Assembly: GCA_024195585.1 (NCBI GenBank)
Contig: SWBL01000020.1
Coordinates: forward strand, 124,001-188,000
DNA length: 64,000 nt
From: Aureobasidium sp. EXF-3400
Lineage: Eukaryota; Ascomycota; Dothideomycetes; Dothideales; Saccotheciaceae
Direction of reading: 5' to 3'
The stretch's first letter is position 1; the number at the start of each line of letters is the position of its first letter. Positions 10,744 through 21,965 of the stretch are shown here, in pieces. The notes under the pieces are model-generated. The model searched no databases. It saw only the letters and a list, made by a program, of their open reading frames with translations, and had not been told where the DNA came from. The position numbers and the translations under genes were made by a program.

Positions 10744-11509
10744 GGTGAATGTGTTTTGGGTGTTCAGGTATTGTAGATGAACAAAGATGCAAAGTGAGTT
10801 GAGGCCGGACTCGAACTGCGGCTTCGACGGATATTTGAGCTTGAGAGCTCCTTGCTCGTCGAATTGCATACGTCAGGTTGGTTGCATCGCTGCGACGTCA
10901 CCATATTTTTGAGGATCGAGCTCCGGCTGCCATCTATCTTCTGGTTTCGCTTTCATTGTTCGTATATATTCGTTTACGCAAGGTTCAGAAGGCTCGTTTA
11001 ATTTATATCTAGAACTGCCGCGCAGGTCACCTTCCAAAGCTGGGTGGCCTGCTAACTTAATTCTAGAGTCATGAACACTAGGTACTCGGCTCTATCGCAG
11101 AAAACCTTGGATGACATTCCAGCCTCAAACCTTCTGACATCATCCATCTTGATCTCAAGCCCCGCGCGGGCGCTTCGCGTGGGAAAGTGGGGCATCGACA
11201 CCTGTCAAGCACTCAAACATCGCCCTTGGGGCTTGAGAGTTTGTTCCTACGGCCGGCGATATCCGCATGGTGAAGTAATTCACTGTTTCATGACACTAGC
11301 TGCATTATACTACTCTCCTTGTCCATCGAAGACAGAATTGTTTAAACTTATACATGAAGACAAAGAAACCTCTGTATACCTCGCCTGTCGCTCACCTGAT
11401 GTCCCTAGGACAACTATTGAAGCTGATGGATATACTCCGCAGAATCGAACTTCGTCGGTCATGTCATGGTGGAAATGTGCGGAAAGCTCTCGTTCTCGTA
11501 AAAAACTGA
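10744..11509. other. Intergenic region between dehydrogenase and Ser-rich gene
   Basis: Contains the dehydrogenase promoter (a GACGTCA CRE-like half site near 10895) and a perfect 10-bp GC palindrome, CCCGCGCGGG, at 11161-11170. A 157-codon plus-strand frame at 11071-11544 shows no domain and was not accepted. Confidence 0.45.
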
Positions 11510-14500
11510 TCAGAGATCGTTGTGAGGTTGCTTCTTTTCTCTGAATAGAGGCAGTTGGCGGGAAGTCGAGACGAGTTTGTTCATCTCCTGAACCCCTTGC
11601 TGGGTCATCATGTATGAAAGCTTTGCTTGCTCTGCTGCTTGCATTGCAGTGTACATGTTTCTCTCAGCTTCCACAGCGTTAGTGACAGTATCGAGCATGA
11701 CTTGGGCGAACGAGGTCATGCGCTCTTTGCGAACAAGATCAGCTTCCTTAGAAGCCTCATGACGAAGAGTAAGTCCCATTTCCATTAGCGTAACAGTGTC
11801 GCATTTTGCCCTTTCCATGTCAGTCTCTTGACTTGAACTGATAGCACCAACCTTGTGCTTCGAGCTTTCATGACAAAGTGAAGATGTCTCTTCCTGAGCT
11901 TCTTTAGTGACATTTTTGTCAACCAGAACGGTCTTCTCCAAGGATTCTGGTGGTGTAGGTTTCGGAGGTACAACCGGCATCCCAGGCAACTCAGGCATAT
12001 TGGGAATAGTAGACATATTGGGAAGAGCAGGCACATCCGGGATATCGACCTCAACCGATTTTGATTTGCGGCTTCCAACCGAAAACCTTCTCCCACTGCA
12101 ACCAGGAGTCGGCGAAACGTCTCGTTTACCAGTCAAGAAATCCTTGAGATTGCTCAAGACAGATTTGCCCTTCGATCCACTTCTAGGTCGAGTTGGTGGG
12201 AAGGTGCCATCACGAGAAATCTCGATTGGTCGTGACGACTGACGGGATATTCTGATATGTCCAATCGATGCGCGTTGGCTCGCTTCTCGCTTTGAGCCAG
12301 TTTTCGAGGTGACAGTATTATGGTCTGGTAGTTGCTTGCCCATACTAGGACGGGCTATGGGTGTCATGCTACGAGAAACGGTAGGTGGAAGCGCTGAATG
12401 GCCAGTTCGAGCAGTACCGCAGAGTTCAGACACCATTGTTTGACTGATGGATGGTATACTACGATCTTTGGTAGGAACGGGTGGAGGGTCCAAACTTGCG
12501 GTTTCGGACGCTCGGTATGTGTTCAAATTTGGTGTACTTGTGCTTTTACCGCGAATGTCTGGTGGATGAAGAGCAGAGGTCTTACGCGCTTCTGAGGCTG
12601 GCGTAGGCAGCATGTATGAAGGAACACGATCGTTACGCGCGCGTAAAGAATCTTGCGCACCATCTCTGGAAGTCGTTTTGGGCAATCGCCTTATATCAAT
12701 GGGTGTCCTAGACTTTGGAACAGCGCGCGAAGACGCGTCTTCGCTGGCAGAAGCGCCCTCGAGTATAGACAAAGTCATTGTGATGTCTTCTTTCTTGCTT
12801 CCACGATCCGGTCTCGCACTGTCCTTGACAGTCTCAGGTTTGTGATCACCAGGTTGGTCGAAAGGCTCAATACTTGGTCCGGCAACCGATTGTTCGCTCT
12901 CTTCCGAGATCTTTGAGAAAGCCTTGGGTCGTACAGAAGGCGAACTCTGCACAGTTGGTGAGTCTGGGCCGTCCGCTATGCTGAAGCCAAAGTCCGCAGG
13001 CCAAGAGACGTGGAATCCGTTTTCACTGGGAGAGGGCAAATCGAATTCGGCCTCTGTGGGAGCCGTTAAACTTGCTTGCGATCTGCATGAGGGTGTACGA
13101 GCTCCTTCTCCAAAGATGAGTTCATCGGCTTCTTCAGAAATGCTTAATGTCGATCCGACGAACGAGCTAGACAGTAAGCTTCCTGAAAGTTGTTTGACTC
13201 TCGTGTACTCAAAAACATCGTCAGAGGCACGATCTCTATCGCCGAATATCAGCCTGATGGGGCTCAGCTTGTTCTGCTCCGAGGGAGATGGAACTCTTGT
13301 GGGCAAGTTACGCATAGCTGAAGTAGAACCTCCAACAGATGATGTTTTGGCGAAATGGTCTTTGCGTTTCGACGAGCGAGCACTACCATGATCCAAAGTC
13401 GCGAGATCTGCCGGATTGCCCAAGCGTCGACCAGCAAATGTCAAGATATTGTCAGCCACTGGCGACCTTGAGGTCAAGCTAGGTGAACTGCACACGATCA
13501 AAGGTGTACTTTTGGATGACGGGGTCCCGGTGATAAGCTTTTGCGAATCTTCACGGACAAGGCGTTGTGGTACAGCAAGGGACGTAGCACTGACCGTTGT
13601 CTGAATCGTCTGTTGGGCTCTGGGTCGCGAGAAACTGTATGCAGCAGGCGTGTACTTGTGCTCTTGATCTACAGCAGATGAGATGTTCCCCGCAGATATT
13701 CCTATTCCTAGACCCACATCGTGGTTCCTGGGTTCAGGTGTTTGGAGTGAAGAGGACCTTGGTGGATGGTGCTTGTTGAGATCGGCAGAGCTAGTCGCAT
13801 TCTTCATTTTACTAGCAGGCTTGAGCGAAGAGATAGGTGAGACGACACATGGTGAGTCGACGTTGGAAGACACAGAGTCGAGGATTGGAGACACGATGAT
13901 AGGACTATTGTGAACGGATGAGCGGGGCAGCTTGCTGGAAGATTTGAACTTGGTGCTTGGAGTTCTGGTTGGAGTTGAATCTTCATGGCGAGTGATCGAT
14001 CGCCCGTGGGAGAGAGGTACCCGTTCTTGGTTCTGTGGTGTGCCAGGGACCTTGTGCAGTGATTTTTCGAGATGGCTAGTCCCGGTTTCAGCCAGTTGAG
14101 CCTCCGTCGTTTTCGCCTTGACAACTGGAGAACTTGGTTTAGTCTGGCGGAGTGGTTTTGGGGTCGATCTCGGGGACGGTCTCGAAGCATTGGAATTCGG
14201 CTTGTCCCTCAGAACCGTTTTTGAGGGCTGATGTAGAGACTGCCGTCGCGCAAAGGATGCATTCAAGCTTTCGTCTGACGTGACTGCACTGAGGCGCCCA
14301 CGAGCTGAAGTTCTTGAGGCCGTTCTATGGGCATCAGAGAGCGTAGCAGGTGTCGGTGATGACGATCTTGTGAGGTTCATTGACGACTTGGATGGGACCA
14401 GTAGACGTGAGCGGTTATATGCCGGTGGTACATTCTCGTTGTTGATGCGACTCCTGGACTCGAGACCACCGATTGGGATACGACTTTGTCTGTTGACACT

Positions 14501-14521
14501 TCGGTCTGCGAGTGGTGTCAT
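11510..14521 (-). CDS. Large serine-rich, mostly disordered protein of unknown function
   Basis: Single exon, 1003 aa from the ATG at 14521; the frame reaches 14563 only with a TTG. The first 850 residues are Ser/Thr/Pro/Arg-rich with many SP and TP sites and no recognised fold. A PPAY motif sits about 40 residues from the start. Around residue 855 there is a Pro/Met repeat (PNMSTIPNMPELPGMPVVPPKP). The last 110 residues are predicted helical and coiled-coil-like (EMGLTLRHEASKEADLVRKE, AERNMYTAMQAAEQAK). This layout suggests a phospho-regulated scaffold, but that is inference. Uninterrupted length and codon regularity support a real gene. I do not recognise the family. Confidence 0.8.
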   Translation of the reverse strand: MTPLADRSVNRQSRIPIGGLESRSRINNENVPPAYNRSRLLVPSKSSMNLTRSSSPTPATLSDAHRTASRTSARGRLSAVTSDESLNASFARRQSLHQPSKTVLRDKPNSNASRPSPRSTPKPLRQTKPSSPVVKAKTTEAQLAETGTSHLEKSLHKVPGTPQNQERVPLSHGRSITRHEDSTPTRTPSTKFKSSSKLPRSSVHNSPIIVSPILDSVSSNVDSPCVVSPISSLKPASKMKNATSSADLNKHHPPRSSSLQTPEPRNHDVGLGIGISAGNISSAVDQEHKYTPAAYSFSRPRAQQTIQTTVSATSLAVPQRLVREDSQKLITGTPSSKSTPLIVCSSPSLTSRSPVADNILTFAGRRLGNPADLATLDHGSARSSKRKDHFAKTSSVGGSTSAMRNLPTRVPSPSEQNKLSPIRLIFGDRDRASDDVFEYTRVKQLSGSLLSSSFVGSTLSISEEADELIFGEGARTPSCRSQASLTAPTEAEFDLPSPSENGFHVSWPADFGFSIADGPDSPTVQSSPSVRPKAFSKISEESEQSVAGPSIEPFDQPGDHKPETVKDSARPDRGSKKEDITMTLSILEGASASEDASSRAVPKSRTPIDIRRLPKTTSRDGAQDSLRARNDRVPSYMLPTPASEARKTSALHPPDIRGKSTSTPNLNTYRASETASLDPPPVPTKDRSIPSISQTMVSELCGTARTGHSALPPTVSRSMTPIARPSMGKQLPDHNTVTSKTGSKREASQRASIGHIRISRQSSRPIEISRDGTFPPTRPRSGSKGKSVLSNLKDFLTGKRDVSPTPGCSGRRFSVGSRKSKSVEVDIPDVPALPNMSTIPNMPELPGMPVVPPKPTPPESLEKTVLVDKNVTKEAQEETSSLCHESSKHKVGAISSSQETDMERAKCDTVTLMEMGLTLRHEASKEADLVRKERMTSFAQVMLDTVTNAVEAERNMYTAMQAAEQAKLSYMMTQQGVQEMNKLVSTSRQLPLFREKKQPHNDL

Positions 14522-15848
14522 TATGAAGGCAGAGGTTCTCTTGACAACCAGAGCCTCATCCAATCCGTACGAGATGCTTTACTGATGGTTGCTGTGCATC
14601 AGCAGATTAGTGTATTATTATTCAATATCGGGTATCGTATCAGGTATAAAGAGTCGAGATTATTGAAAGAGTGACATCGAGCTCATGGTAATAGCGATGG
14701 AGGGAACGTAAGAGTGTGAGTTGAGGAACTTGCAGAAAGTCAGTCGTGCTTTCCTCCGTAATATCATCGTGCCACCAAAAAAGAGCAGCCACGGCGATCA
14801 GGTCAACGTCGAACGCCCTCGTACTTTCCTCATCACGAACAGTGTTTATATGTCAAAACAGGAAGTCTGGAGATGAGCAAAAGATGGCCGTTGGCGAGCC
14901 TCCAACGTTCGCTTGCTCTTGGCCTCAAGGAACCAAATTCGCAACGGTTGCTGTAAGTAGACATTCGATTGACTGCTACAAGGACTCAATTTGCCTGGAC
15001 GATTTTGAGGTGTAGAAGAGGTCCCTGAAAGAAGATCGAACCTATACTCATTTTTCACCCTTGAAGACGAGGTGTGTTCTCTCAGCCTAATTTGAGTGAC
15101 GAGCAAAAGATATATGATTTGCTAGCACGATTTTTGAGCAGGAAGGTGGTCAGCCTTTCTTTAACTTGATCTCTGCCGACTAAAGATGCGATCACGAGGT
15201 GATGAGTTCAGATGAAGTTCGTCAGGATAAGATCTGACCTGCGATCAACACTCGTCTGTCTGCTCCAGTCACATATTTCAGGACCACCCTCATTAAATCG
15301 ATGCCAGGATCAATGTACTAGAATATCAAGGCAACAGGATGGGCAAGCCTCGAGGCATAAGAAACGCTTTCAAGAGAGTGATAGAAGAAGGGAAATGAGG
15401 GAATAGTAGTGTCTGAACCGGCGCGCGGTCAGAAAGGAACGGCTTTCGGCAACGAGACACGCCGACCAGAAGACAGGGGTGGTAGGGACACCCATTGCGA
15501 GTTCCTTGTTCCCAGTTGCGCAGCAGCAGGAAATGAGTACTTTTGAAGACCTCGAGTGAGATCATTGAGACGCAGTACACTTGGAAAGCAGGATGCGATC
15601 CATCACTGTGTTGACATCTCGTGTCTATTGGTAAGCAAGAGCGAATGTTGAAGATGGCCCGGGAGGTTGTTCAGTACCGACGCCCGTGGGCAGCACGCTA
15701 TGACCAGCTTCATTTTCGAAATGTTTTGTTTGACAGCTCGTCGAGATTCGAGAAGACTCCGAGACAGGCGGCCCCTTGAGAACACTGTGTTGTCCTCATT
15801 TCCATAAAAAGAACAATCTTCCTTTTCTTTTCTTCAAACACCGACATC
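14522..15848. other. Intergenic region, divergent promoters
   Basis: About 1.3 kb between the start of the Ser-rich gene (minus) and GWT1 (plus). Only short, domain-free frames are present. Expected to hold both promoters. Confidence 0.5.
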
Positions 15849-17471
15849 ATGTTTGGAGACAGCTATATTGAGCGCAAAATTGACTTCGTGACGGGTCATA
15901 CTGGCAGTAATGTCTGGGACATCACTCGAGTGACACTGGTCGCTCCGGTAGGATGCAATCCTCTCCTTCAGCCACATATAGCAGGCGAAACGTTGATGAA
16001 GATATCTGACTCGATGCGATAACAGGCTGCGGCTTTCCTCTGGGCTGTTCTCCAAACCAGACAGAAATTTTTTGACCCCTACACGACATCAGCATATCTG
16101 GCTGATTTCTTGCTTCAAGTCGGGGCTATTCTTTTCGCCGTCACGGTGTATGCTGATAACCCCTCTGTGTTGATCGGATTTCTCTTGATTCCAGCAATTG
16201 GTACTCTTGTCAATGGGGATAATCTCGAACACAGGTTCAGCAAGCCTGCAAAGCCCCCTGTGAAGGAGGACGACGCTGCTCCCCCTGAACCTATTGACAT
16301 TGTTCCTGTCAAGCCTTTCATCACCACTTACAGAGGTGCTATGATGATTATCACCTGTATCTCGATCCTGGCTGTTGATTTCCCTGTGTTCCCTCGTCGT
16401 TTCGCCAAGGTTGAGAACTGGGGTGTTTCTCTTATGGATCTCGGTGTTGGCTCTTTCGTTTTCGGCGCTGGTCTGGTTTATGCTCGTCAAGCACTCAAGG
16501 AAGAGGACGAGGATGTACCCAAGGTCCCCTTCGCCAAGAAGATGAACTCTGCAGTCATGCATTCTTTGCCTATGCTTGCTCTAGGATTCCTTCGACTTTG
16601 GACCGTCAAGGGCCTTGAATACCAGGAGCACGTTACCGAGTACGGCGTTCACTGGAACTTTTTCTTCACCCTTGGACTCCTGCCAATCTTTGTCACCATT
16701 CTTCAGCCTGTCATCAAGTACATCCCCTCATACAGCGCTCTTGGCTTCGCACTGCTCGTCCCTTACGAGATGCTGTACACCTACTCGGACCTCGGTATGT
16801 TTATGTTCATGGCCCCTAGAGACAACTTCATCTCAGCCAACCGAGAGGGCATCTTCTCCTTCCTCGGATACCTCGCCATCTTCATTGTCGGACAGGGCAT
16901 TGGTATGGAAGCACTTCGCCGTGACGTAAACGCTGCCACTCCCATCTCACAGAATGATGAGTGGGTTGCTGAGATGCTTGGTGGAACGGACAGCTTGGCG
17001 GAGGTTCGCAAGACTCGTGAGCACAACTCGATGCTCAAGCTTGGCAAGTGGACTGGTATTTGGATCGTTGTTTATGTCTTCTTGACCTGGCACTACGGCC
17101 CTCGCTTGACTGTTTCCCGTCGTTTGGCCAACCTGCCTTACCTAGCATGGGTTGCAGCTTTCAACTGTGGCCAACTCCTCCTCTTCCGCGTCATTGAGGG
17201 TCTTCTTTGCCCTCTTCTGTACACTTCTCGTGACAGAAAGGTTGAGCAGGAGCGCGTCAAGAAGGCGACCAGCAAGGTGCTCAATGCCTTCAACCGCAAC
17301 GGATTGGCAATTTTCTGCCTCGCCAATGTATTGACTGGTCTTGTCAATATGACCATGCCTACCCTAGACATGAACGATTACCAGGCCATGGCAGTGTTGA
17401 TCAGCTACATGGGCATCTTGACTGGTGTTGGTTTGTTCCTGGACCAGCGCAACATCACCATCAAGCTGTAG
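15849..17471 (+). CDS. GWT1: GPI-anchored wall transfer protein 1 (GWT1/PIG-W inositol acyltransferase)
   Basis: Exons 15849-15947 and 16026-17471, a 78-nt intron, 514 aa. Exon 1 encodes the family start (ERKIDFVTGHTGSNVWDI) and the join VTLVAP|AAAFLWAVLQ restores the first membrane helix. Roughly a dozen hydrophobic segments follow, with the conserved lumenal/cytosolic blocks VDFPVFPRRFAKVENWG, LMDLGVGSFVFGAG and GLEYQEHVTEYGVHWNFFFTL. GWT1 acylates the inositol of GlcN-PI in the ER, an early step of GPI-anchor synthesis, and is the target of the antifungal manogepix class. Length and motif order match the family. An AATAAA-like signal lies about 40 bp after the stop. Confidence 0.96.
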
Positions 17472-17730
17472 TCAAGGCAATGGCCCGAGTGTAGATAATT
17501 AGTTTCAATAAATTGTGAAGATTTTTTTTTGATTGTTTCACCAAACGATCTCTCTCTTCAGATTCTAATCACACGCTGCAATTCCTACACTATGTTTGAT
17601 TGTGGTGGAAGTAGCAGGGTGGCAGATCCAACCAGATCGTCATTGACCCCTCCAGAATTTCCACAGCTCCAGACCCCCACTTCGCTCTTTGCATCTCAGT
17701 CATAACAGAACCAATGTAACTTCAAAGATC

Positions 17731-18489
17731 ATGCCCTCGCCGCCGCCAGCCCCCAAAAGGCGCCGCGTAGACTCTCTCGGCATCCACAAACCCTTCGTCT
17801 CGCCTTTAAAGCGCAATCCCTCAGCTGCCGCCGACCAGGCAACAACAACCACCACCACACCAAAAGCATCCGCACGAGTAGCAGCTCCTCAAGCACCCAC
17901 AACACCATACACGCCCCTCCGCAGCAGCAATCTCAGAACCTCCACTACCTCAACCGCCTCCGATCCAGAAATCATACAAGCGCAACAACACCTCCGCGCC
18001 CTCGAATCCCAAATCCGCTCTTTGCGCAGTCAAAACTCTATCCTTCAACAAGCCCTCGACATCACCACTGTTTCTCCATCATCTTCAAACCCAACACCAC
18101 GCCTAGTCACCCTCGAACAGAAATGGCAAAAAGCAAGTCAACAAGCCGCCGAAGAGGTCTTTTGCTCCTTCTCCCAATCCATAAAGGATAATGGAGGATA
18201 CACTGCTTTTCTCAAGCAACAACAGAGCCAACCCAGGAATTTCTTTGAGGATGAGCGAGAAGTGGGAGATGAAAATGATGAAGAGGAGTGGAGAGATGAG
18301 GATGGTGATTGTTTGACGGAAAGAGGGAAACGACAACGTAGAGGAGAGATTGAGGCCAAGAAACACAAGGAAGAGGCAGAGGCGGAAGAGGAAGAAGAGG
18401 AGGAGTTGACTCTGGGGAGTATGTTGCAGGTCTTGAATATTCCTCCTGAGGTTATAGGTTGGGATACCAAGACTCAGGCCTGGAAGTGA
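17731..18489 (+). CDS. Sfr1/Mei5-like DNA recombination accessory protein
   Basis: Single exon, 252 aa from the ATG at 17731. The N-terminus has a basic KRRRV nuclear-localisation-like patch and a KPFVSPLKR motif common to fungal Sfr1/Dds20 proteins. A central helical segment (about 85-115: IQAQQHLRALESQIRSLRSQ) is coiled-coil-like and matches the region that pairs with Swi5. An acidic Glu-rich run is followed by the diagnostic C-terminus (LTLGSMLQVLNIPPEVIGWD...W). In yeasts the Swi5-Sfr1 / Sae3-Mei5 complex stimulates Rad51/Dmc1 strand exchange. The assignment rests mainly on the C-terminal motif. Confidence 0.75.
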   Translation: MPSPPPAPKRRRVDSLGIHKPFVSPLKRNPSAAADQATTTTTTPKASARVAAPQAPTTPYTPLRSSNLRTSTTSTASDPEIIQAQQHLRALESQIRSLRSQNSILQQALDITTVSPSSSNPTPRLVTLEQKWQKASQQAAEEVFCSFSQSIKDNGGYTAFLKQQQSQPRNFFEDEREVGDENDEEEWRDEDGDCLTERGKRQRRGEIEAKKHKEEAEAEEEEEEELTLGSMLQVLNIPPEVIGWDTKTQAWK

Positions 18490-19068
18490 TGCATGGTCCG
18501 ACTTGCGCTTCATTGCTATCTGGCGCATCATGGTGGAGCAACTGGAGCTGTAACACGAAGCGAGGATGGGATACGGCTGCCCACAAACGATAAACAAAAC
18601 TCACGATTGACGATGAACTCTTTTTGCTATTAGACATGATACCCCAATACAGCTTTTGTTTTCTTCCTGACTATCACTAGTACCGAGACACAGTGACCAC
18701 ATTACGAGCTCGAGTTGGTAGTAACGTGAACCGCATCATCTCTAGAAGCTAACTTGATGCACTGATGTATTGGAGCGAACATATTGGATATGGTGAATAA
18801 TACCGTTCTGACTTCTCTTCACAATTTCTCTGACTCTACTCAAACTCCACTATGTATGACTTCTGAAGATCTTTGAGCACCTCCGTACCGACATGATTCG
18901 CGCATCATGTACGGTAAGGAGGGGAGAAGGGAGGAAAGGCAAGGTCAACCGAAGCGCAGGGATGAAACGGGCCTGCCGCCACGGATGCAGGTAAACACAA
19001 CACATCCAACCCTTTGCTTGACCTCCCATCAGCACGCCAAAGATCAGACTTTGGTAATCCATACAGTC
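18490..19068. other. Intergenic region
   Basis: Tandem-oriented genes flank it. The frame of the next gene is open from 18907, but its proximal part looks non-coding. No other feature was seen. Confidence 0.45.
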
Positions 19069-20346
19069 ATGTTGGAGTCGACGTCTTCAATCACGAAGCC
19101 AAGCATATCAGAGTGTACACCCAATCAAGTAGAGCCGAGGACTCCTTCAAGGTCTTGCGTTGATGGCAATCTGCCAGCAAACATGGAGAGCAACCCTACC
19201 CAAGAAACCCGTCGAGAGAGTCGAATGAGCACTCTTCGAATCGACACCCGTGTAGCAGAACCCAGCAGCCAGTATCCAGAAGAGTATCGCCGTCTGGAAC
19301 GACAAGTGAGTCGCCAGCTTCATCGACATCAAACCACAGTCGACAAGATTCCACTGCATCATACACACCCTTGCGCAGTGCTAGAGGATCACTCTCATTG
19401 GGCGTAGGTTGATAAATCGGAACCCGCATGTCGATTCGTGAATGCTGATGACACACATAGGGAACCGCCCATCATTCAGTCCTGTCGTGGAGATCTTCCT
19501 TGTCACAAACCGGCATTAGTAGAGAAGCATTGGCACTACCGCTTGCAGATACAGACACACTTATCCTTGTGCCGGACGCCGTAGCAAACAGGTCACCATT
19601 GAGTTCGCAGACAAATGCAGAGGGCGCCGAGATGTCGGAGAATCAGACACGACAGAGACAAGCAGAAACTCGACCTACCTCTCGTCGGCGAAGGAAGACT
19701 CGTCGACATCGAGAAATACGTAACACGTCAATCATGACGGGTATACTCTGTGTGCTTCTTGTAGTAGCATTGAGCATGTGTGAGTCGTCAGCCCTTTCGT
19801 AATGCTGGTTGTTGCCTGAGCTGACAAGTGGCAGATGTGGCAATGGCGATACCCAGAGTCAACGCTATACCCGCTAGCATTCATGTCTTTATCGTTGGGA
19901 CGTTTGTTGTAGTGGCGGCCTTCATCCTCCTCTTCTCAATCCGGTTGCGCAGAGCCATCACTCGACAGAAGCTCGAAAAGTCTCAGGGCGCTGGTGACCA
20001 GGACGGACAGTGGCGAGTTGTGCGACCCACAGAAACGGAAGAGAGCTTGATTCCGAACAGTCCGATCATGGTGCAGTATGAGGCGGATGAAGATGTTGAG
20101 AGAATTTCACAGGATTCGAGGGTCAATGTTCGAGCTCCACCACCAGCATACGGTAGGTGGAGAGGCAGCTATCGTATGGATCCTGCACTTCTGCATTGGA
20201 GGCGGGTAGGCAGTGCTGAGGAGGGCGAGCAGCGCAGTAGCGTGGACACGGCGCCGCCAATGTATGCTTCACCGCTAAGGCCTACTCGGACTAGGCAGGA
20301 CGGAGCGGTGGGAGTGACTGAGATGGTCGAAGTCGGTCGGGCCTAG
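19069..20346 (+). CDS. Two-TM membrane protein with two PPxY motifs, unknown family
   Basis: Model with three exons: 19069-19305, 19461-19779, 19835-20346 (introns 155 and 55 nt, both GTGAGT donors; acceptors CATAG and GGCAG), all phases compatible, giving 355 aa. The first ~190 residues are polar with a basic cluster (SRRRRKTRRHR). Two hydrophobic helices follow (TGILCVLLVVALSMYVAMA and VFIVGTFVVVAAFILLFSI) separated by about 15 residues, then a cytosolic-type tail with PPAY (about 288-291) and PPMY (about 326-329). Two TM helices plus PPxY tails resemble Rsp5-adaptor membrane proteins in general layout only. The open frame begins at 18907, so the start is uncertain. I do not recognise orthologues. 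Confidence 0.65.
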
Positions 20347-20741
20347 TTCTTCTTGTTAATGACTCACGACTTTATGTCTTGTTAAACATGTTGTTGCATC
20401 GCATATCGCTGCATGAAAACGTCGGTTCGGGCAGTCTGTCATGGGATGCAATCACATGAAGAAGAGAGAGTTCACATGAAGATATTCATCAGATAAGAGG
20501 GTGAAGCAGACAAAATGGTGGCGTCATTGCCAAGAGTCACATGCATGTGCGATGCCTCGGCTCCCCAGACTTGGTATACACGCATGTTGATGAGCTTTCG
20601 AGCTGTCCCTTTCTTCTCTTGCACCTTTTAAACCTATACGCAGACTACTCTTGTCCTCTTCACTGATACAACCAGCTCTCCGCATCTTCTCGAACAGTCT
20701 CCCATCCACTTTCCACCCGAGACGTCCACAACAACAGCACA
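20347..20741. other. Short intergenic region
   Basis: Contains the 3' flank of the two-TM gene and the promoter of the SCP2 gene. Nothing else seen. Confidence 0.5.
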
Positions 20742-21193
20742 ATGTCCATCGCAGACTGTAGGCTTCACTCCACCTTCATACTGCTATACCTCAAAAACTC
20801 TATCACTAACACAACGCCCCAGCCAAATTCCCTTCCTCAGCCGCCTTCGACGCCATCAACTCCGCCTTCTCAGACGACGCCGAGCGCAAAGACGCAATCA
20901 AAAAAGGCGGTGCCATCTTCGCCTTCACCCTCAAAAACTCCTCTGGCGCTCAAGAATCCTGGCACATTGATCTCAAAGAAACCGGAAAAGCTGGCAAAGG
21001 CACCGCTCCTGATGGCAAGAAATCTGCTGTCACTCTCTCGCTCAGCGATGCCGATTTTGGAAAACTGGTCAAGGGAGAGGCGAATGCGCAAAAGCTGTTT
21101 ATGAGTGGAAAGTTGAAGATCAAGGGTGATGTTATGAAGGCTACCAAGATGGAACCTATCTTTAAGAAGATGCAAAATAAGGCAAAGCTTTAG
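20742..21193 (+). CDS. SCP2 sterol-transfer family protein
   Basis: Exon 1 is only 16 nt (20742-20757, MSIAD plus one base). After a 65-nt intron, exon 2 (20823-21193) completes a 128-aa protein. It matches a stand-alone SCP2 domain: AFDAINSAFSDDAERKDAIK, then the beta-sheet core GAIFAFTLKN, SWHIDLKETGKAGKG, AVTLSLSDADFGKLVKGE and the helix KLFMSGKLKIKGDVMKATKM. SCP2 domains bind sterols, fatty acids or acyl-CoA. The C-terminus (KAKL) is not a canonical PTS1 (SKL), so peroxisomal import is uncertain, although AKL is a known variant of that signal. Confidence 0.93.
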
Positions 21194-21691
21194 GTCATGA
21201 GGCTTGGGGGTTTGCTGCATCTAAGCATTGGTTCATGCGCATGGCGGTTGTGTTTTGACTCGGAGTTTGGATACCAGAGGGATATGACATGCAATGACAT
21301 TGATACTTCATTGTTGCATGTGCCACGTGACTTTGTGATACTGCTTGTTATGGTCTCGACAGCTTGAAGTATGATTGATGAACACTGTTGACATGGTCTA
21401 TCTGGCATTGAGATACAAGAAGGTGTACGTGCCCAGGACTGACCTCTGAGCTGAATCCAGAGGACGCTGCATAGTTGGGATGTGCAGCCCCAACGTATTC
21501 AAGGTCCAGAGCCAGAAGTTTCGTATGCGCAGTATTACCTGGCAAGCTTGTGTGTAGCGATCATGATGATACTGAATCCTCTATTGTTAAGGTTAGCTTC
21601 AGGCAGAGACTCTCACGCCATACACACATACCCATCAAGGTTGCAGGAGCCTTACAACAACCATCCCTTCTCAAACTCTGCAACCATAGCC
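21194..21691. other. Intergenic region between convergent genes
   Basis: Shared 3' flank. No feature recognised. Confidence 0.5.
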
Positions 21692-21965
21692 TCATCGTGG
21701 ATTGCTTGCAATCGCTTTGACCGCAGCGATGTCGTTCTCGGCAAGTGCTCTGATCTCGGCCAGGATCTGTTGCTGGCGCTCACTCTGCCTCTCAGCATAG
21801 TGCACAGCCATGTAGACTCCAATGGCTGAGGGAAGCAACGTCACGGGGAAAGGCTTGTTGTACTTGGACGTCAAAACCCTATCTATTCGACGTAATGTCA
21901 GCTAAGCACGTGAGGAGGATTGCCAATGCGCGCTAGATACCTCTTATCCGTGCCCAGGCAGACAT
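21692..21965 (-). CDS. Small (71 aa) membrane-type protein of unknown function
   Basis: Two exons on the minus strand: 21965-21941 (25 nt, MSAWARIR) and 21882-21692, joined across a 58-nt intron (GTATCT...AATAG) in phase 1. The product starts with a basic amphipathic leader, has one moderately hydrophobic segment (PFPVTLLPSAIGVYMAVHYAE) and ends in a charged helix (RQSERQQQILAEIRALAEND). Size and layout resemble accessory subunits of mitochondrial inner-membrane complexes, but I could not place it in a family. The intron acceptor choice is forced by an in-frame stop with the alternative. Confidence 0.6.

Noticed and set aside
10780..10880. tRNA-like T-arm (GTTCGAGTCC) on the minus strand upstream of the dehydrogenase
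   Set aside because: No matching acceptor, D or anticodon arms in the flanking 80 bases; it lies in the gene's leader.
11071..11544. 157-codon plus-strand frame between the dehydrogenase and Ser-rich genes
   Set aside because: No domain, composition looks random, and it overlaps the end of the Ser-rich gene on the other strand.
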